The notes: a model not told the origin generated them from the sequence alone. DNA of 45,069 bases from Ruminococcaceae bacterium UBA7147 (GCA_002491825.1 DKWR01000015.1:1-45069), one strand, 5' to 3'; shown: positions 33,771 to 42,483, counted from the stretch's first letter. Program-made: numbers and translations.

Positions 33771-35282
33771 TTATTTAATAAGGCTTGAGCCGTCCATTTC
33801 TTCGGGCTGGGGAAGTCCCAAAATCTGTAGCATTGTCGGAGCAATGTCGGCAAGTCTGCCGCCGTCCTTAAGCTCGCAATCGTAGCCGATTACGCAGAAC
33901 GGAACTGGGTTTGTGGTGTGAGCAGTGAACGGCTCGCCGTCAGTGTCAACCATTTTGTCAGCATTGCCGTGGTCAGCTGTGATAAGAGCAACGCCGCCCA
34001 TTTCTCTGATAGCGTCAACAACCTTGCCAACGCACTCGTCAACAGCCTCAACAGCCTTTACAGCCGCATCAAACACGCCTGTGTGACCTACCATATCGCA
34101 GTTAGCAAAGTTGAGGATAATCATATCGTACTTGCCGCTCTTGATTGCAGGAACAAGCTTGTCTGTAACCTCATAAGCGCTCATTTCGGGCTGGAGGTCA
34201 TAGGTAGCAACCGAGGGTGACTTAACAAGGATTCTGTCCTCGCCGGGGTACTGCTTTTCAACACCGCCGTTGAAGAAGAATGTAACGTGAGCGTACTTCT
34301 CTGTTTCAGCAATTCGAAGCTGTGCCATACCCTTGTCGGAAATGTATTCGCCGAGTGTGTTTGTGAGTACCTGCGGTTTGAATGCAACGTCAACGTTCGG
34401 CATTGTAGCGTCATACTGCGTCATACAAACGAAGTTGACGGGGAAGAAGCCTTTCTTTCTCTCAAAGCCGTTAAAGTCGGGGTCAACAAGAGTTCTTGTA
34501 ATCTCTCTTGCTCTGTCGGGACGGAAGTTGAAGAAAATTACGCTGTCGTTCGGCTGAATTGTTGCGCCGCCCTTAACAACGGAGGGGACAACAAATTCGT
34601 CTGTAACATCCTCTTTGTAGGAGTTTTTAACAGCGCAAACAGGGCATTCAGCCTCAACGCCTTCGCCGTAAACCATAGCGGCATATGCCTTTTCAACACG
34701 TTCCCAGCGGTTGTCACGGTCCATAGCGTAGTATCTGCCCATAACTGTAGCAATCTTGCCCACGCCGATTTCCTCGGTCTTGTCAACGCAAGCCTGAACA
34801 AAGTCGGCCGCACTTGACGGAGGAACGTCACGTCCGTCGAGGAAAGCGTGAATGTAAACTTTTTCAAGGCCTTTTTTCTTTGCAAGCTCTAAAATACCGT
34901 AAAGGTGAGTGTTGTGGCTGTGAACGCCGCCGTCGGAAAGAAGTCCCATAAGGTGGAGAGCAGTGCCGTTTTCAAGTGCCTTGTCCATTGCGGAAACAAT
35001 AGCCTCGTTGTCCTTGAGCTTGTCCTCGTTTATAGTCTTTGTGATTCTTGTAAGTTCCTGATAAACGATTCTGCCTGCGCCGATGTTGGTGTGGCCAACC
35101 TCGGAGTTACCCATCTGACCGTCGGGAAGACCAACGTCCATACCCGATGCGCCAATCTGAGTAAGGGGATTTTCGGCAAAAAGCTTATCAATGTTCGGCT
35201 TCTTTGCGGCTTTGATAGCGTTTCCGCTTTCGGGCGCAATTCCGAAGCCGTCAAGAATCATAAGAATCAAAGGTTTTTTCAT
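33771..35282 (-). CDS. gpmI: 2,3-bisphosphoglycerate-independent phosphoglycerate mutase
   Basis: 503 residues. Converts 3-phosphoglycerate to 2-phosphoglycerate using two manganese ions. Start MKKPLILMILDGFG, phosphoserine site GQMGNSEVGHTNIGAGR, later ITADHGNADKM and HTTNPVPF metal-site motifs. Last gene of the pgk-tpiA-gpmI set, 29 bp after tpiA. Confidence 0.98.
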   Translation of the reverse strand: MKKPLILMILDGFGIAPESGNAIKAAKKPNIDKLFAENPLTQIGASGMDVGLPDGQMGNSEVGHTNIGAGRIVYQELTRITKTINEDKLKDNEAIVSAMDKALENGTALHLMGLLSDGGVHSHNTHLYGILELAKKKGLEKVYIHAFLDGRDVPPSSAADFVQACVDKTEEIGVGKIATVMGRYYAMDRDNRWERVEKAYAAMVYGEGVEAECPVCAVKNSYKEDVTDEFVVPSVVKGGATIQPNDSVIFFNFRPDRAREITRTLVDPDFNGFERKKGFFPVNFVCMTQYDATMPNVDVAFKPQVLTNTLGEYISDKGMAQLRIAETEKYAHVTFFFNGGVEKQYPGEDRILVKSPSVATYDLQPEMSAYEVTDKLVPAIKSGKYDMIILNFANCDMVGHTGVFDAAVKAVEAVDECVGKVVDAIREMGGVALITADHGNADKMVDTDGEPFTAHTTNPVPFCVIGYDCELKDGGRLADIAPTMLQILGLPQPEEMDGSSLIK

Positions 35283-35311
35283 AAAGCAAAATCCTTTCGT
35301 GTGCTTAAAAA

Positions 35312-36079
35312 TTACTTGCTTGCAGCTTTAACGATTGCGGCAAACTTCTCTGCAACGAGTGATGCGCCGCCGATAAGACCGCCGTCAACGTTTGTCTTTG
35401 AAAGGAGCTCGTCAGCGTTGCCGTCGTTCATTGAACCGCCGTACTGAATTGTAACAGCCTGTGCAACTTCTTCGCTGTAAAGCTTTGCAAGAGTAGCACG
35501 GATAAATGCGCAAACCTCTTCAGCCTGCTCTGCTGTAGCAGTCTTGCCTGTGCCGATAGCCCATACAGGCTCGTAAGCGATAACTGTTTTCTTGACGTCC
35601 TCTGCCGATACGTCGAAGAGGTCAAGTTTAATCTGTCTTGCAATAACTTCCTCTGTTATGTCGCACTCACGCTCCCAAAGAAGCTCGCCAACGCAAACGA
35701 TAGGCTTTAAGCCTGCGGCAAGAGCTGCCTTTGTTCTCTTGTTTACGGTTTCGTCTGTTTCGCCGAAGTACTGTCTTCTTTCACTGTGACCGAGTACTAC
35801 ATATTCAACGCCCATTTCCTTGAGCATACCTGTTGAGATTTCGCCTGTGAAAGCGCCGCTTTCTGCCCAGTGACAGTTCTCGGCACCGATTTTAACGTTT
35901 GTGCCCTTTGTAACCTCAAGAGCCACGCTTAAATCAACGTAAGGAACGCAAGCGATAACTTCGCAGTCAGCGTCCTTAACAGCAGGAATAATTGCTGTGA
36001 GAAGCTCTTTAGCCTCGGAAGGAGTTTTGTTCATTTTCCAGTTGCCGGCAATAATTGCCTTTCTCTTTGTCTTATCCAT
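35312..36079 (-). CDS. tpiA: Triosephosphate isomerase
   Basis: 255 residues. Substrate Lys in AGNWKMN, His in VLGHSERR, catalytic Glu in AYEPVWAIGTGK and phosphate loop YGGSMNDGNADELL. Interconverts DHAP and glyceraldehyde 3-phosphate. Confidence 0.99.
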   Translation of the reverse strand: MDKTKRKAIIAGNWKMNKTPSEAKELLTAIIPAVKDADCEVIACVPYVDLSVALEVTKGTNVKIGAENCHWAESGAFTGEISTGMLKEMGVEYVVLGHSERRQYFGETDETVNKRTKAALAAGLKPIVCVGELLWERECDITEEVIARQIKLDLFDVSAEDVKKTVIAYEPVWAIGTGKTATAEQAEEVCAFIRATLAKLYSEEVAQAVTIQYGGSMNDGNADELLSKTNVDGGLIGGASLVAEKFAAIVKAASK

Positions 36080-36119
36080 TTCTATTCAACCTTTCATTTA
36101 CGAATATAGCAAAATATAA

Positions 36120-36290
36120 ATTTTTATTACTGTAGGGAACGACCAGCGTGTTGCTCCCTACATTTGAGTGTGGTTATTTTCAAACAAAATTGATAACATT
36201 TAGAATTAACAAAGTACTACGATATTAAGATGCATTTTAAAAAAATATAATTATAGATTATATGGGCGAGAGTTCCCGCCCATAAATTAT
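36120..36290. repeat. pgk-tpiA spacer with two hairpins
   Basis: TGTAGGGA/TCCCTACA brackets a short insert around 36132-36163 and resembles the GTAGGGA-type repeats near 10710 and 16130. ATGGGCG/CGCCCAT (36262-36283) lies just after pgk on its transcript and could attenuate or protect the message. No gene is seen. Confidence 0.55.
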
Positions 36291-36300
36291 ATCGGTTTAA

Positions 36301-37509
36301 TTATTTGTCAGCGATTACTGCAATACCGGGAAGAGTCTTACCTTCAAGGTATTCAAGAGATGCGCCGCCGCCTGTTGAGATGTGGCTCATCTTGTCAGCA
36401 AAGCCGAGCTGAATAACAGCAGCTGCACTGTCGCCGCCGCCGATGATTGTTGTAGCGTCAGTATCTGCAAGAGCCTTTGCTACAGCGATTGTACCCTTTG
36501 CAAGTGTGGGGTTCTCAAATACGCCCATAGGACCGTTCCATACAACAGTCTTTGCACTCTTAACAGCCTCTGCAAAGAGTTCCTGTGTCTTTGTGCCGAT
36601 GTCAAGACCTTCCATATCAGCAGGAATGCTGTCAGCGTCAACAACCTGAACGTCGATAGGTCCGTCGATAGGATCGGGGAAGCCTGCGGCGATTGTTGTG
36701 TCGATGGGGAGAAGGAGCTTCTTGCCGAGCTTTTCAGCCTTTTCCATCATTTCCTTGCAGTAGTCAATCTTTGAATCGTCAACGAGTGAAAGACCGACTT
36801 CCTTGCCCTGTGCCTTTAAGAATGTGTAAGCCATACCGCCGCCGATGATGAGTGTGTCGCACTTCTCGAGGAGGTTTGAAATAACGTTGAGCTTGTCAGC
36901 AACCTTTGCGCCGCCGAGGATAGCAACGAACGGACGAACAGGGTTTTCAACGGCATTGCCGAGGTAGTCGATTTCTTTCTGCATAAGGTAACCAACAGCT
37001 GTGTCTTTGATGTGGTCTGTAACACCTGCTGTTGAGCAGTGAGCACGGTGAGCAGAGCCGAAAGCGTCCATTACAAATACGTCAGCAAGTGAAGCAAGCT
37101 CGCTTGAGAACGGCTCAAGATTCTTTGTTTCTTCTTTTCTGAAACGAGTGTTCTGAAGAAGTACAACGTCGCCGTCGTTCATTTCGGCAACAGCCTTCTT
37201 TGCGTTTTCGCCTACAACCTCGTCGTCGTTTGCAAAAACAACGTCCTTGCCGAGAAGCTCGGAAAGTCTTACGGCAACGGGAGCGAGAGAGAATTTCTCT
37301 TCGGGACCGTTCTTGGGTTTGCCAAGGTGTGAGCAAAGAATAACCTTACCGCCGTCAGCGATAAGCTTTTTAATTGTGGGAAGAGCGGCTGTGATTCTGT
37401 TGTCGTTTGTGATAACTCCGTCCTTGAGAGGTACGTTGAAGTCACAGCGTACAAGAACCTTTTTGCCTTTTACATTGAGGTCATCAACGGTAACTTTGTT
37501 GAGTTTCAT
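36301..37509 (-). CDS. pgk: Phosphoglycerate kinase
   Basis: 402 residues from the ATG at 37509 after AAAGGA. Motifs VLVRCDFNVPLKDG, GSAHRAHCSTAGV, LGGAKVADKL and GGGDSAAAV. Makes ATP from 1,3-bisphosphoglycerate. First gene of the glycolytic set. Confidence 0.99.
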   Translation of the reverse strand: MKLNKVTVDDLNVKGKKVLVRCDFNVPLKDGVITNDNRITAALPTIKKLIADGGKVILCSHLGKPKNGPEEKFSLAPVAVRLSELLGKDVVFANDDEVVGENAKKAVAEMNDGDVVLLQNTRFRKEETKNLEPFSSELASLADVFVMDAFGSAHRAHCSTAGVTDHIKDTAVGYLMQKEIDYLGNAVENPVRPFVAILGGAKVADKLNVISNLLEKCDTLIIGGGMAYTFLKAQGKEVGLSLVDDSKIDYCKEMMEKAEKLGKKLLLPIDTTIAAGFPDPIDGPIDVQVVDADSIPADMEGLDIGTKTQELFAEAVKSAKTVVWNGPMGVFENPTLAKGTIAVAKALADTDATTIIGGGDSAAAVIQLGFADKMSHISTGGGASLEYLEGKTLPGIAVIADK

Positions 37510-37573
37510 TGAAATACATTCCTTTCGTTTTAGAAGAATATTGTAAAAATTTAGTATTTTCACAGTCAAGAAT

Positions 37574-37602
37574 ATTATATATCAAAATACGCATTTTATC
37601 AA
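37574..37602 (-). promoter_or_regulatory. Promoter of pgk
   Basis: On the minus strand TTGATA (37602-37597), 17-bp spacer, TATAAT (37579-37574). Confidence 0.75.
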
Positions 37603-37665
37603 TAGAAAAGATAAAAAAAGTTTGACAGACAAAATTTGGAATTATAATTCAGAAAACGAATAAAA

Positions 37666-38181
37666 TTATCTGTTGTTTATTTCCGACCATTTGTGATTAT
37701 GCAACTCGCCTTTGTTGAGCAGCTCGGGATAATCCCACTGACGCAAAACCTCATAAGCCGCTATTGCAACGGAATTTGAAAGGTTCAGGCTTCTTGCCTC
37801 GTCAATCATCGGAATACGCAGTGTGCTGTCGGGGTGTTTCATTAAAAGCTCCTCGGGCAGTCCCTTTGTTTCCTTGCCGAAAAGCAGGTAGCAGTTGTCG
37901 GGATATTCAACGTCGCTGTGTCGGTGCGTGCCTTTTGTTGAAAAGAAAAAGTAATTTCCACCCTTTGTTTTTTCAAAAAAATCGTCAATGCTGTCATAAT
38001 ATGTAATGTCCAGCAGATGCCAGTAGTCAAGTCCTGCACGTTTCAGCTTTCTGTCGTCAACGGTAAATCCCATAGGTCTTACAAGATGAAGCGTTGCGCC
38101 CGTTGCGGCACAGGTACGTGCAATGTTGCCTGTATTCTGCGGAATTTCAGGCTCAACAAGCACAAGATTGAGTTTTGCCAA
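37666..38181 (-). CDS. trmL: tRNA (cytidine(34)-2'-O)-methyltransferase
   Basis: 171 residues, SPOUT fold with knotted C-terminus. Motif 1 VEPEIPQNTGNIARTCAATG, motif 2 LLFGKETKGLPEELL and motif 3 ARSLNLSNSVAIAAYEVLRQ. Methylates the wobble ribose of tRNA-Leu in relatives. Confidence 0.96.
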   Translation of the reverse strand: MAKLNLVLVEPEIPQNTGNIARTCAATGATLHLVRPMGFTVDDRKLKRAGLDYWHLLDITYYDSIDDFFEKTKGGNYFFFSTKGTHRHSDVEYPDNCYLLFGKETKGLPEELLMKHPDSTLRIPMIDEARSLNLSNSVAIAAYEVLRQWDYPELLNKGELHNHKWSEINNR

Positions 38182-38285
38182 AAGTTATCACTCCAGTTTT
38201 TTAAAAATCGGTTTTATTATATTTTAAAACGTAAACAATAATATTGCAAGCATAAACTTGCATATAAAAAAAGGAGGTGTGTTTT

Positions 38286-38468
38286 GTGAGTTCAAACTCA
38301 ATGATGAATGTGGTAAAGGGAGCGGCAATCGGACTTGCGGCAGGAATGGCGGTAGGCATAATCGGCAAGAACGCAGTTGACAACAACCCCAAACTGAAAA
38401 AGAAAGCCAACAAGGCAATGAGAACAATGGAGTCGATTATGGACACTGCGCAGTATATGTTTAAATAA
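38286..38468 (+). CDS. Small glycine-rich membrane-associated protein
   Basis: 60 residues from a GTG at 38286, 8 bases after AAGGAGG. One hydrophobic glycine-rich segment (VKGAAIGLAAGMAVGIIGKN), then a basic amphipathic tail. It resembles YtxH-like small proteins in layout, but I do not assign a family. Confidence 0.7.
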   Translation: MSSNSMMNVVKGAAIGLAAGMAVGIIGKNAVDNNPKLKKKANKAMRTMESIMDTAQYMFK

Positions 38469-38480
38469 GAAAAGCAAAAA

Positions 38481-38511
38481 GCTGGCGGAAAACGTAAAAT
38501 TTTCCGTCAGC
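38481..38511 (-). terminator. Terminator of the 38522 gene
   Basis: GCTGGCGGAAAA and TTTTCCGTCAGC pair; on the minus strand the stem is followed by TTTTTGCTTTT. Confidence 0.75.
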
Positions 38512-38521
38512 ATACCTATAA

Positions 38522-38872
38522 TTATTCTGTTAATGTAATTGGTTTATTTGTCTTTTGCTTTTTCTTACCTCTGATAATCAAAACAATTAGAATTAAAATA
38601 AAGACAGTATCAATTATCAGAGCTATTAATAAATATTTTTGGTAAATAGCAAGTGTTGTTTCTTTTTCTGCTTTGTCTTGCAATTTGGTAATAATATATT
38701 CATAAGCTTCGGGAATATAATTTACTTCCATAATATTATATTCATCAGAATATTGGCGTATTTTAATTTGAGCTAAATCATGCTCAAACTGAACCTTGCT
38801 TAAATCAAATGATAATGTATCGCTTAATCCGTTTTCATAATCTAAACTTAAGTCTATGCAAAATTCACACAA
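38522..38872 (-). CDS. Small single-pass membrane protein, 5' end uncertain
   Basis: Given here from a TTG at 38872 (116 residues), but no ribosome site precedes it. The frame stays open upstream to about 38945 with protein-like sequence (DEINSLNEYYNDVIEKYVAL) and no ATG, GTG or TTG near the AGAGGG site. A start there would need a frameshift. The visible part is a coiled/soluble N-terminus, one membrane segment (YLLIALIIDTVFILILIVLII) and a basic tail. Family unknown; possibly a damaged gene. Confidence 0.55.
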   Translation of the reverse strand: MCEFCIDLSLDYENGLSDTLSFDLSKVQFEHDLAQIKIRQYSDEYNIMEVNYIPEAYEYIITKLQDKAEKETTLAIYQKYLLIALIIDTVFILILIVLIIRGKKKQKTNKPITLTE

Positions 38873-39034
38873 TGCTACATACTTTTCAATTACATCATTA
38901 TAATATTCATTTAAGCTATTTATTTCATCTTCAAAATCCCTCTTTCTTTAATAATTTTATTGAGCTTTTACATTATATCATAACGTGCAAACAAAACGCA
39001 ATGCAAATGTGCAACATTTATAAAATAAATTTCA

Positions 39035-39060
39035 ATTACAATATAATTATAAATTGTAAT
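39035..39060. promoter_or_regulatory. Inverted repeat before the RHH gene, candidate operator
   Basis: ATTACAAT (39035-39042) and ATTGTAAT (39053-39060) flank 10 bp, directly before the ribosome site of a ribbon-helix-helix gene, a usual place for autoregulation. Confidence 0.45.
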
Positions 39061-39074
39061 ACGGAGTGTTTTAT

Positions 39075-39257
39075 ATGAAGAAATTTAAAATACCTAAAAT
39101 TCCGCAGACTACGAATAAAAGCATACGTTTCCCGAACGATGTTATTGACGAGGTTGAAGCGGCTCTTGTTGGAACGGACTGTACTTTTTCAGCGTTTGTT
39201 GTTGAGGCGGTGCGTGTTGCACTTGACAATCTCAAAGAGGAAGAAGAGCAACAATAA
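39075..39257 (+). CDS. Ribbon-helix-helix DNA-binding protein
   Basis: 60 residues from the ATG at 39075. KSIRFPNDVIDEVEAALVGT, then TFSAFVVEAVRVALDNL gives the beta strand and two helices of an Arc/CopG-type fold. No toxin gene is adjacent, so it is more likely a solitary regulator than an antitoxin. Confidence 0.78.
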   Translation: MKKFKIPKIPQTTNKSIRFPNDVIDEVEAALVGTDCTFSAFVVEAVRVALDNLKEEEEQQ

Positions 39258-39295
39258 TTTTTTCTGATAAAATGCATAATAATTGAAAAATATTA

Positions 39296-39324
39296 TTGAC
39301 AGGCGTAAAATTTAGGAGTATACT
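39296..39324 (+). promoter_or_regulatory. Promoter of the 39380 small protein
   Basis: TTGACA at 39296-39301, 17-bp spacer, TATACT at 39319-39324. Confidence 0.8.
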
Positions 39325-39379
39325 GTCCTCAATCATTCGACAATTACAATATTTGCTTTTATTTTAAAGGAGTAACATT

Positions 39380-39562
39380 ATGGGCTGGCTTGTTTTTTGG
39401 CTGTTGGTGTTGGTTGTAATTATCGCTTATGCGTTTCGCAGGGGTGCAAATCACAATTACCGAACCGGAAGCGGACTGTTTAAAAACAGCGAGTATAATC
39501 TTGACGAAAAGGAAGAGCTTTCCGACAAGGAATACTACGACAGGGACGGTCTTATGAAATAA
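39380..39562 (+). CDS. 60-residue single-pass membrane protein
   Basis: ATG after AAAGGAG. One N-terminal membrane helix (LVFWLLVLVVIIAYAF) and a charged tail with an acidic stretch (NLDEKEELSDKEYYDRDG). Own promoter and own terminator, so a single-gene unit. Function unknown. Confidence 0.8.
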   Translation: MGWLVFWLLVLVVIIAYAFRRGANHNYRTGSGLFKNSEYNLDEKEELSDKEYYDRDGLMK

Positions 39563-39569
39563 AAACTTC

Positions 39570-39602
39570 TGACTGCACAGGATATTTTGTGCAGTCATTT
39601 TT
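39570..39602 (+). terminator. Terminator after the 39380 gene
   Basis: TGACTGCACA (39570-39579) pairs with TGTGCAGTCA (39588-39597), then TTTTT. Confidence 0.9.
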
Positions 39603-39607
39603 ATGTC

Positions 39608-39636
39608 TTGACAAATACCCCATAGGGGTATATTAT
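39608..39636 (+). promoter_or_regulatory. CsoR-controlled promoter of csoR-copA with operator
   Basis: TTGACA at 39608-39613, 17-bp spacer, TATTAT at 39631-39636. The spacer is filled by ATACCCCATAGGGGTAT (39615-39631), a dyad of the CsoR operator type. Apo-CsoR would block polymerase; copper would release it. Confidence 0.88.
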
Positions 39637-39652
39637 GTAATCGGTGATATAT

Positions 39653-39955
39653 ATGAAAAATAATTGCTGCTGTACTCACAAAACTAAAAAGCGTGAACCC
39701 GATGAATATAAAAAGCTGATTAACAGGCTCAACAGGATTGGGGGGCAAATCAGAGGAATTAAAGGTATGGTCGAAAAGGACGCCTACTGCACCGATATTC
39801 TAATTCAGATTGCGGCGGTCAATGCGGCACTTAATTCATTCAACAAAGAATTGCTCGCAAGTCATATCCGAACCTGTGTTGCAAATGATATAAGAGAGGG
39901 AAGGGACGAAACTGTTGACGAGCTTGTCAATACCCTGCAAAAACTGATGAAGTGA
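39653..39955 (+). CDS. csoR: Copper-sensing repressor CsoR
   Basis: 100 residues from the ATG at 39653. Four-helix CsoR fold: LINRLNRIGGQIRGIKGMVE, and copper ligands Cys46 (DAYCTD), His71 and Cys75 (SHIRTC). The N-terminus has an extra CCC plus His that may also bind metal. Followed 9 bp later by copA. Confidence 0.95.
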   Translation: MKNNCCCTHKTKKREPDEYKKLINRLNRIGGQIRGIKGMVEKDAYCTDILIQIAAVNAALNSFNKELLASHIRTCVANDIREGRDETVDELVNTLQKLMK

Positions 39956-39964
39956 GATGATTAG

Positions 39965-42466
39965 ATGAAACAATATAATGTTACGGGAATGAGCTGTGCC
40001 GCTTGTAGTGCAAGGGTTGAAAAGGCTGTTTCAAAGCTTGACGGCGTAACCTCCTGTTCGGTCAGCTTGCTTACAAATTCAATGGGCGTTGAGGGAAATG
40101 TAACCCCCGAAGAAGTCATAGCCGCAGTAGAAAGTGCAGGCTACGGCGCAACGCTGAAAGGCTCTGAAAGAAAACCGAGTAATTCTGAAAATGCCGATAA
40201 TCTCAAAGATACCGAAACTCCTGCTTTATTAAAAAGACTTATAGCCTCACTTGTTTTCCTTATTGTGCTGATGTATTTTTCGATGGGGCATATGATGTGG
40301 AATTTCCCCGTGCCGCAATTTCTGGATAACAACCACGTTGCTATGGGACTTATTCAGCTTTTGCTGACATCGGCTGTTATGGTGATAAATCAAAAGTTTT
40401 TTATAAGCGGCTATAAAGCGCTCTTTAATCGTGCACCAAATATGGACACGCTTGTTGCTCTCGGCTCTTCGGCGGCATTTGTCTACAGCACCTATGCGCT
40501 GTTTGCAATGACGAACGCACAGCTTGCGGGTGATATGAACGGTGTAATGATGTATATGCACGAGCTTTATTTTGAATCTGCGGCGATGATTTTAACTCTT
40601 ATTACCGTCGGCAAAATGCTTGAAGCACGTTCAAAGGGCAAAACAACCGACGCACTCAAAAGCCTTATAAAACTTGCCCCGAAAACAGCCGTTATCCTTA
40701 TTGACGGCAAGGAAACGACGGTTTCAGTTGATAAGGTAAAGAAGGGCGACATTTTCGTCGTTCGTCCCGGCGAGAGTATTCCCGTTGACGGAATTATAAT
40801 TGAGGGCAACAGCGCAGTGAATGAATCGACTCTGACAGGCGAGAGTATTCCTGTTGATAAAAGCAAGGGCGACGTTGTTTCAGCGGCGACTATTAATCAG
40901 TCGGGATTCATAAAATGCGAAGCCTCACGAGTGGGCGAGGACACAACGCTTTCGCAGATTATAAAAATGGTAAGTGATGCATCTGCTACAAAAGCTCCGA
41001 TTGCTAAGGCGGCTGACAAGGTTTCGGGCGTGTTCGTGCCTGTTGTAATTGCTGTTGCGATAATCACCGCGGCAGTGTGGTTGTTGGTCGGAGAGGGCGT
41101 TGGTTTTGCGCTTGCAAGGGCAATTTCTGTGCTTGTAATAAGCTGTCCGTGTGCGCTCGGCCTGGCAACTCCGGTTGCAATTATGGTTGGTAGCGGAGTA
41201 GGAGCGAAGAACGGAATTTTGTTCAAAACCGCCGAGTCGCTTGAGCAGTCTGGCAAAATTAAAATTGTCGCTCTCGACAAAACGGGAACAATTACAAAAG
41301 GCGAACCGAAGGTTACCGACATTATCTCATTTAATTACGATAAAACCGAACTTATGAAAACAGCACTTGCGCTTGAGTGTAAAAGTGAGCACCCTCTTGC
41401 AAAAGCGATTGTTGCAAAAGCGAGCGAGGACGGACTTGCTCCGGAAGAAATTGACGAATTTAAAATAACATCAGGCAGTGGCTTGTCGGGAATTTTAGAA
41501 GGCGAAGCAGTTTACGGCGGAAATTTAAGATATATTTCAGAATTTACGCAGATTCCCGATAAGGCAATTGCAACAGCAGAAAATCTTGCAGAAGAGGGAA
41601 AAACTCCTTTATATTTCGTTAAAGGAAATAAACTTCTCGGTATCGTTGCCGTTGCCGATGAAATAAAAGAGGACAGTGCCGAGGCGGTAAAGGAACTGCA
41701 CAATATGGGATTGCACGTCGTTATGCTTACAGGCGACAATGAAAAGACTGCAAATGCAGTCGGAAAGCTTGCAGGCGTTGACGAAGTAATCGCAGGCGTT
41801 ATGCCTGACGGCAAGGAAAAGGTTGTTTCAAAGCTTAAGCAAAAGGGTAGAGTTGCAATGGTCGGTGACGGAATTAACGACGCCCCTGCACTTACAAGTT
41901 CAGACGTCGGTATAGCAATAGGCGCAGGAACCGACGTTGCAATTGATGCGGCAGACGTAGTGTTAATGAAAAGCAGATTATCAGATGTTCCTGCCGCAAT
42001 CAGGCTCGGACGAGCAACGCTCCGAAATATTCACGAAAACCTGTTCTGGGCGTTCATCTACAACGCAATCGGAATCCCGATTGCCGCAGGTTTGTTTATA
42101 CCCTTGCTCGGTTGGAAGTTGAATCCGATGTTTGCCGCAGCGGCAATGAGCCTTTCAAGCTTCTGCGTTGTCACAAATGCTCTGCGTCTGAATTTTGCAA
42201 AAATCCGCAGAAATAATATAAAAACAGAAACAGTAAAAACTATTGAAAAGGAGAATGTACAAATGGAAAAGACAATAAAAATTGAAGGTATGATGTGTCC
42301 CCACTGCGAGGCAACAGTCAAAAAAGCACTTGAAGAGCTTGACGGCGTAACTCAGGCTGTTGCAAGTCACGAAAACGGAACAGCCGTTGTCACACTTGAA
42401 AAGGACGTGCCGTTTGAAACGCTTAAAAAGGCGGTAGAGGACAAGGGCTACACGGTTATTGAATAA
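39965..42466 (+). CDS. copA: Copper-exporting P1B-type ATPase with fused C-terminal CopZ domain
   Basis: 833 residues. N-terminal HMA domain with GMSCAACS, P1B membrane core with the copper-site CPC at 394-396, phosphorylation site DKTGT with Asp438, GEPKVTD, HP motif (EHPLAKA) and hinge GDGINDAPAL. It pumps Cu(I) out of the cytoplasm. After the last membrane helix and a linker, residues 767-833 form a second, complete HMA domain (MMCPHCEATVKKALEELDGV). That domain reads like free-standing CopZ chaperones and begins at an in-frame Met with its own ribosome site. Confidence 0.96.
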   Translation: MKQYNVTGMSCAACSARVEKAVSKLDGVTSCSVSLLTNSMGVEGNVTPEEVIAAVESAGYGATLKGSERKPSNSENADNLKDTETPALLKRLIASLVFLIVLMYFSMGHMMWNFPVPQFLDNNHVAMGLIQLLLTSAVMVINQKFFISGYKALFNRAPNMDTLVALGSSAAFVYSTYALFAMTNAQLAGDMNGVMMYMHELYFESAAMILTLITVGKMLEARSKGKTTDALKSLIKLAPKTAVILIDGKETTVSVDKVKKGDIFVVRPGESIPVDGIIIEGNSAVNESTLTGESIPVDKSKGDVVSAATINQSGFIKCEASRVGEDTTLSQIIKMVSDASATKAPIAKAADKVSGVFVPVVIAVAIITAAVWLLVGEGVGFALARAISVLVISCPCALGLATPVAIMVGSGVGAKNGILFKTAESLEQSGKIKIVALDKTGTITKGEPKVTDIISFNYDKTELMKTALALECKSEHPLAKAIVAKASEDGLAPEEIDEFKITSGSGLSGILEGEAVYGGNLRYISEFTQIPDKAIATAENLAEEGKTPLYFVKGNKLLGIVAVADEIKEDSAEAVKELHNMGLHVVMLTGDNEKTANAVGKLAGVDEVIAGVMPDGKEKVVSKLKQKGRVAMVGDGINDAPALTSSDVGIAIGAGTDVAIDAADVVLMKSRLSDVPAAIRLGRATLRNIHENLFWAFIYNAIGIPIAAGLFIPLLGWKLNPMFAAAAMSLSSFCVVTNALRLNFAKIRRNNIKTETVKTIEKENVQMEKTIKIEGMMCPHCEATVKKALEELDGVTQAVASHENGTAVVTLEKDVPFETLKKAVEDKGYTVIE
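42263..42466 (+). CDS. copZ: Possible separately translated CopZ copper chaperone inside copA
   Basis: An in-frame ATG at 42263 is preceded at 42246-42253 by AAAAGGAG, 9 bases upstream. Translation from it gives a 67-residue protein (start MEKTIKIEGMMCPHCEATVK) of normal CopZ length and with the CxxC copper site. The ATPase frame reads through the ribosome site without a stop. Either the message yields both fusion and free chaperone, or the signal is a relic of a once separate gene. Confidence 0.5.
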   Translation: MEKTIKIEGMMCPHCEATVKKALEELDGVTQAVASHENGTAVVTLEKDVPFETLKKAVEDKGYTVIE

Positions 42467-42483
42467 TTGATGCACAAAAAATA

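Noticed and set aside
34287..34817. 176-codon plus-strand frame inside gpmI
   Set aside because: Antisense shadow of gpmI; composition follows the gpmI codons.
39075..39562. Toxin-antitoxin pair (RHH protein plus small membrane protein)
   Set aside because: The membrane protein has its own promoter and terminator and does not resemble a known toxin; the genes are over 120 bp apart.
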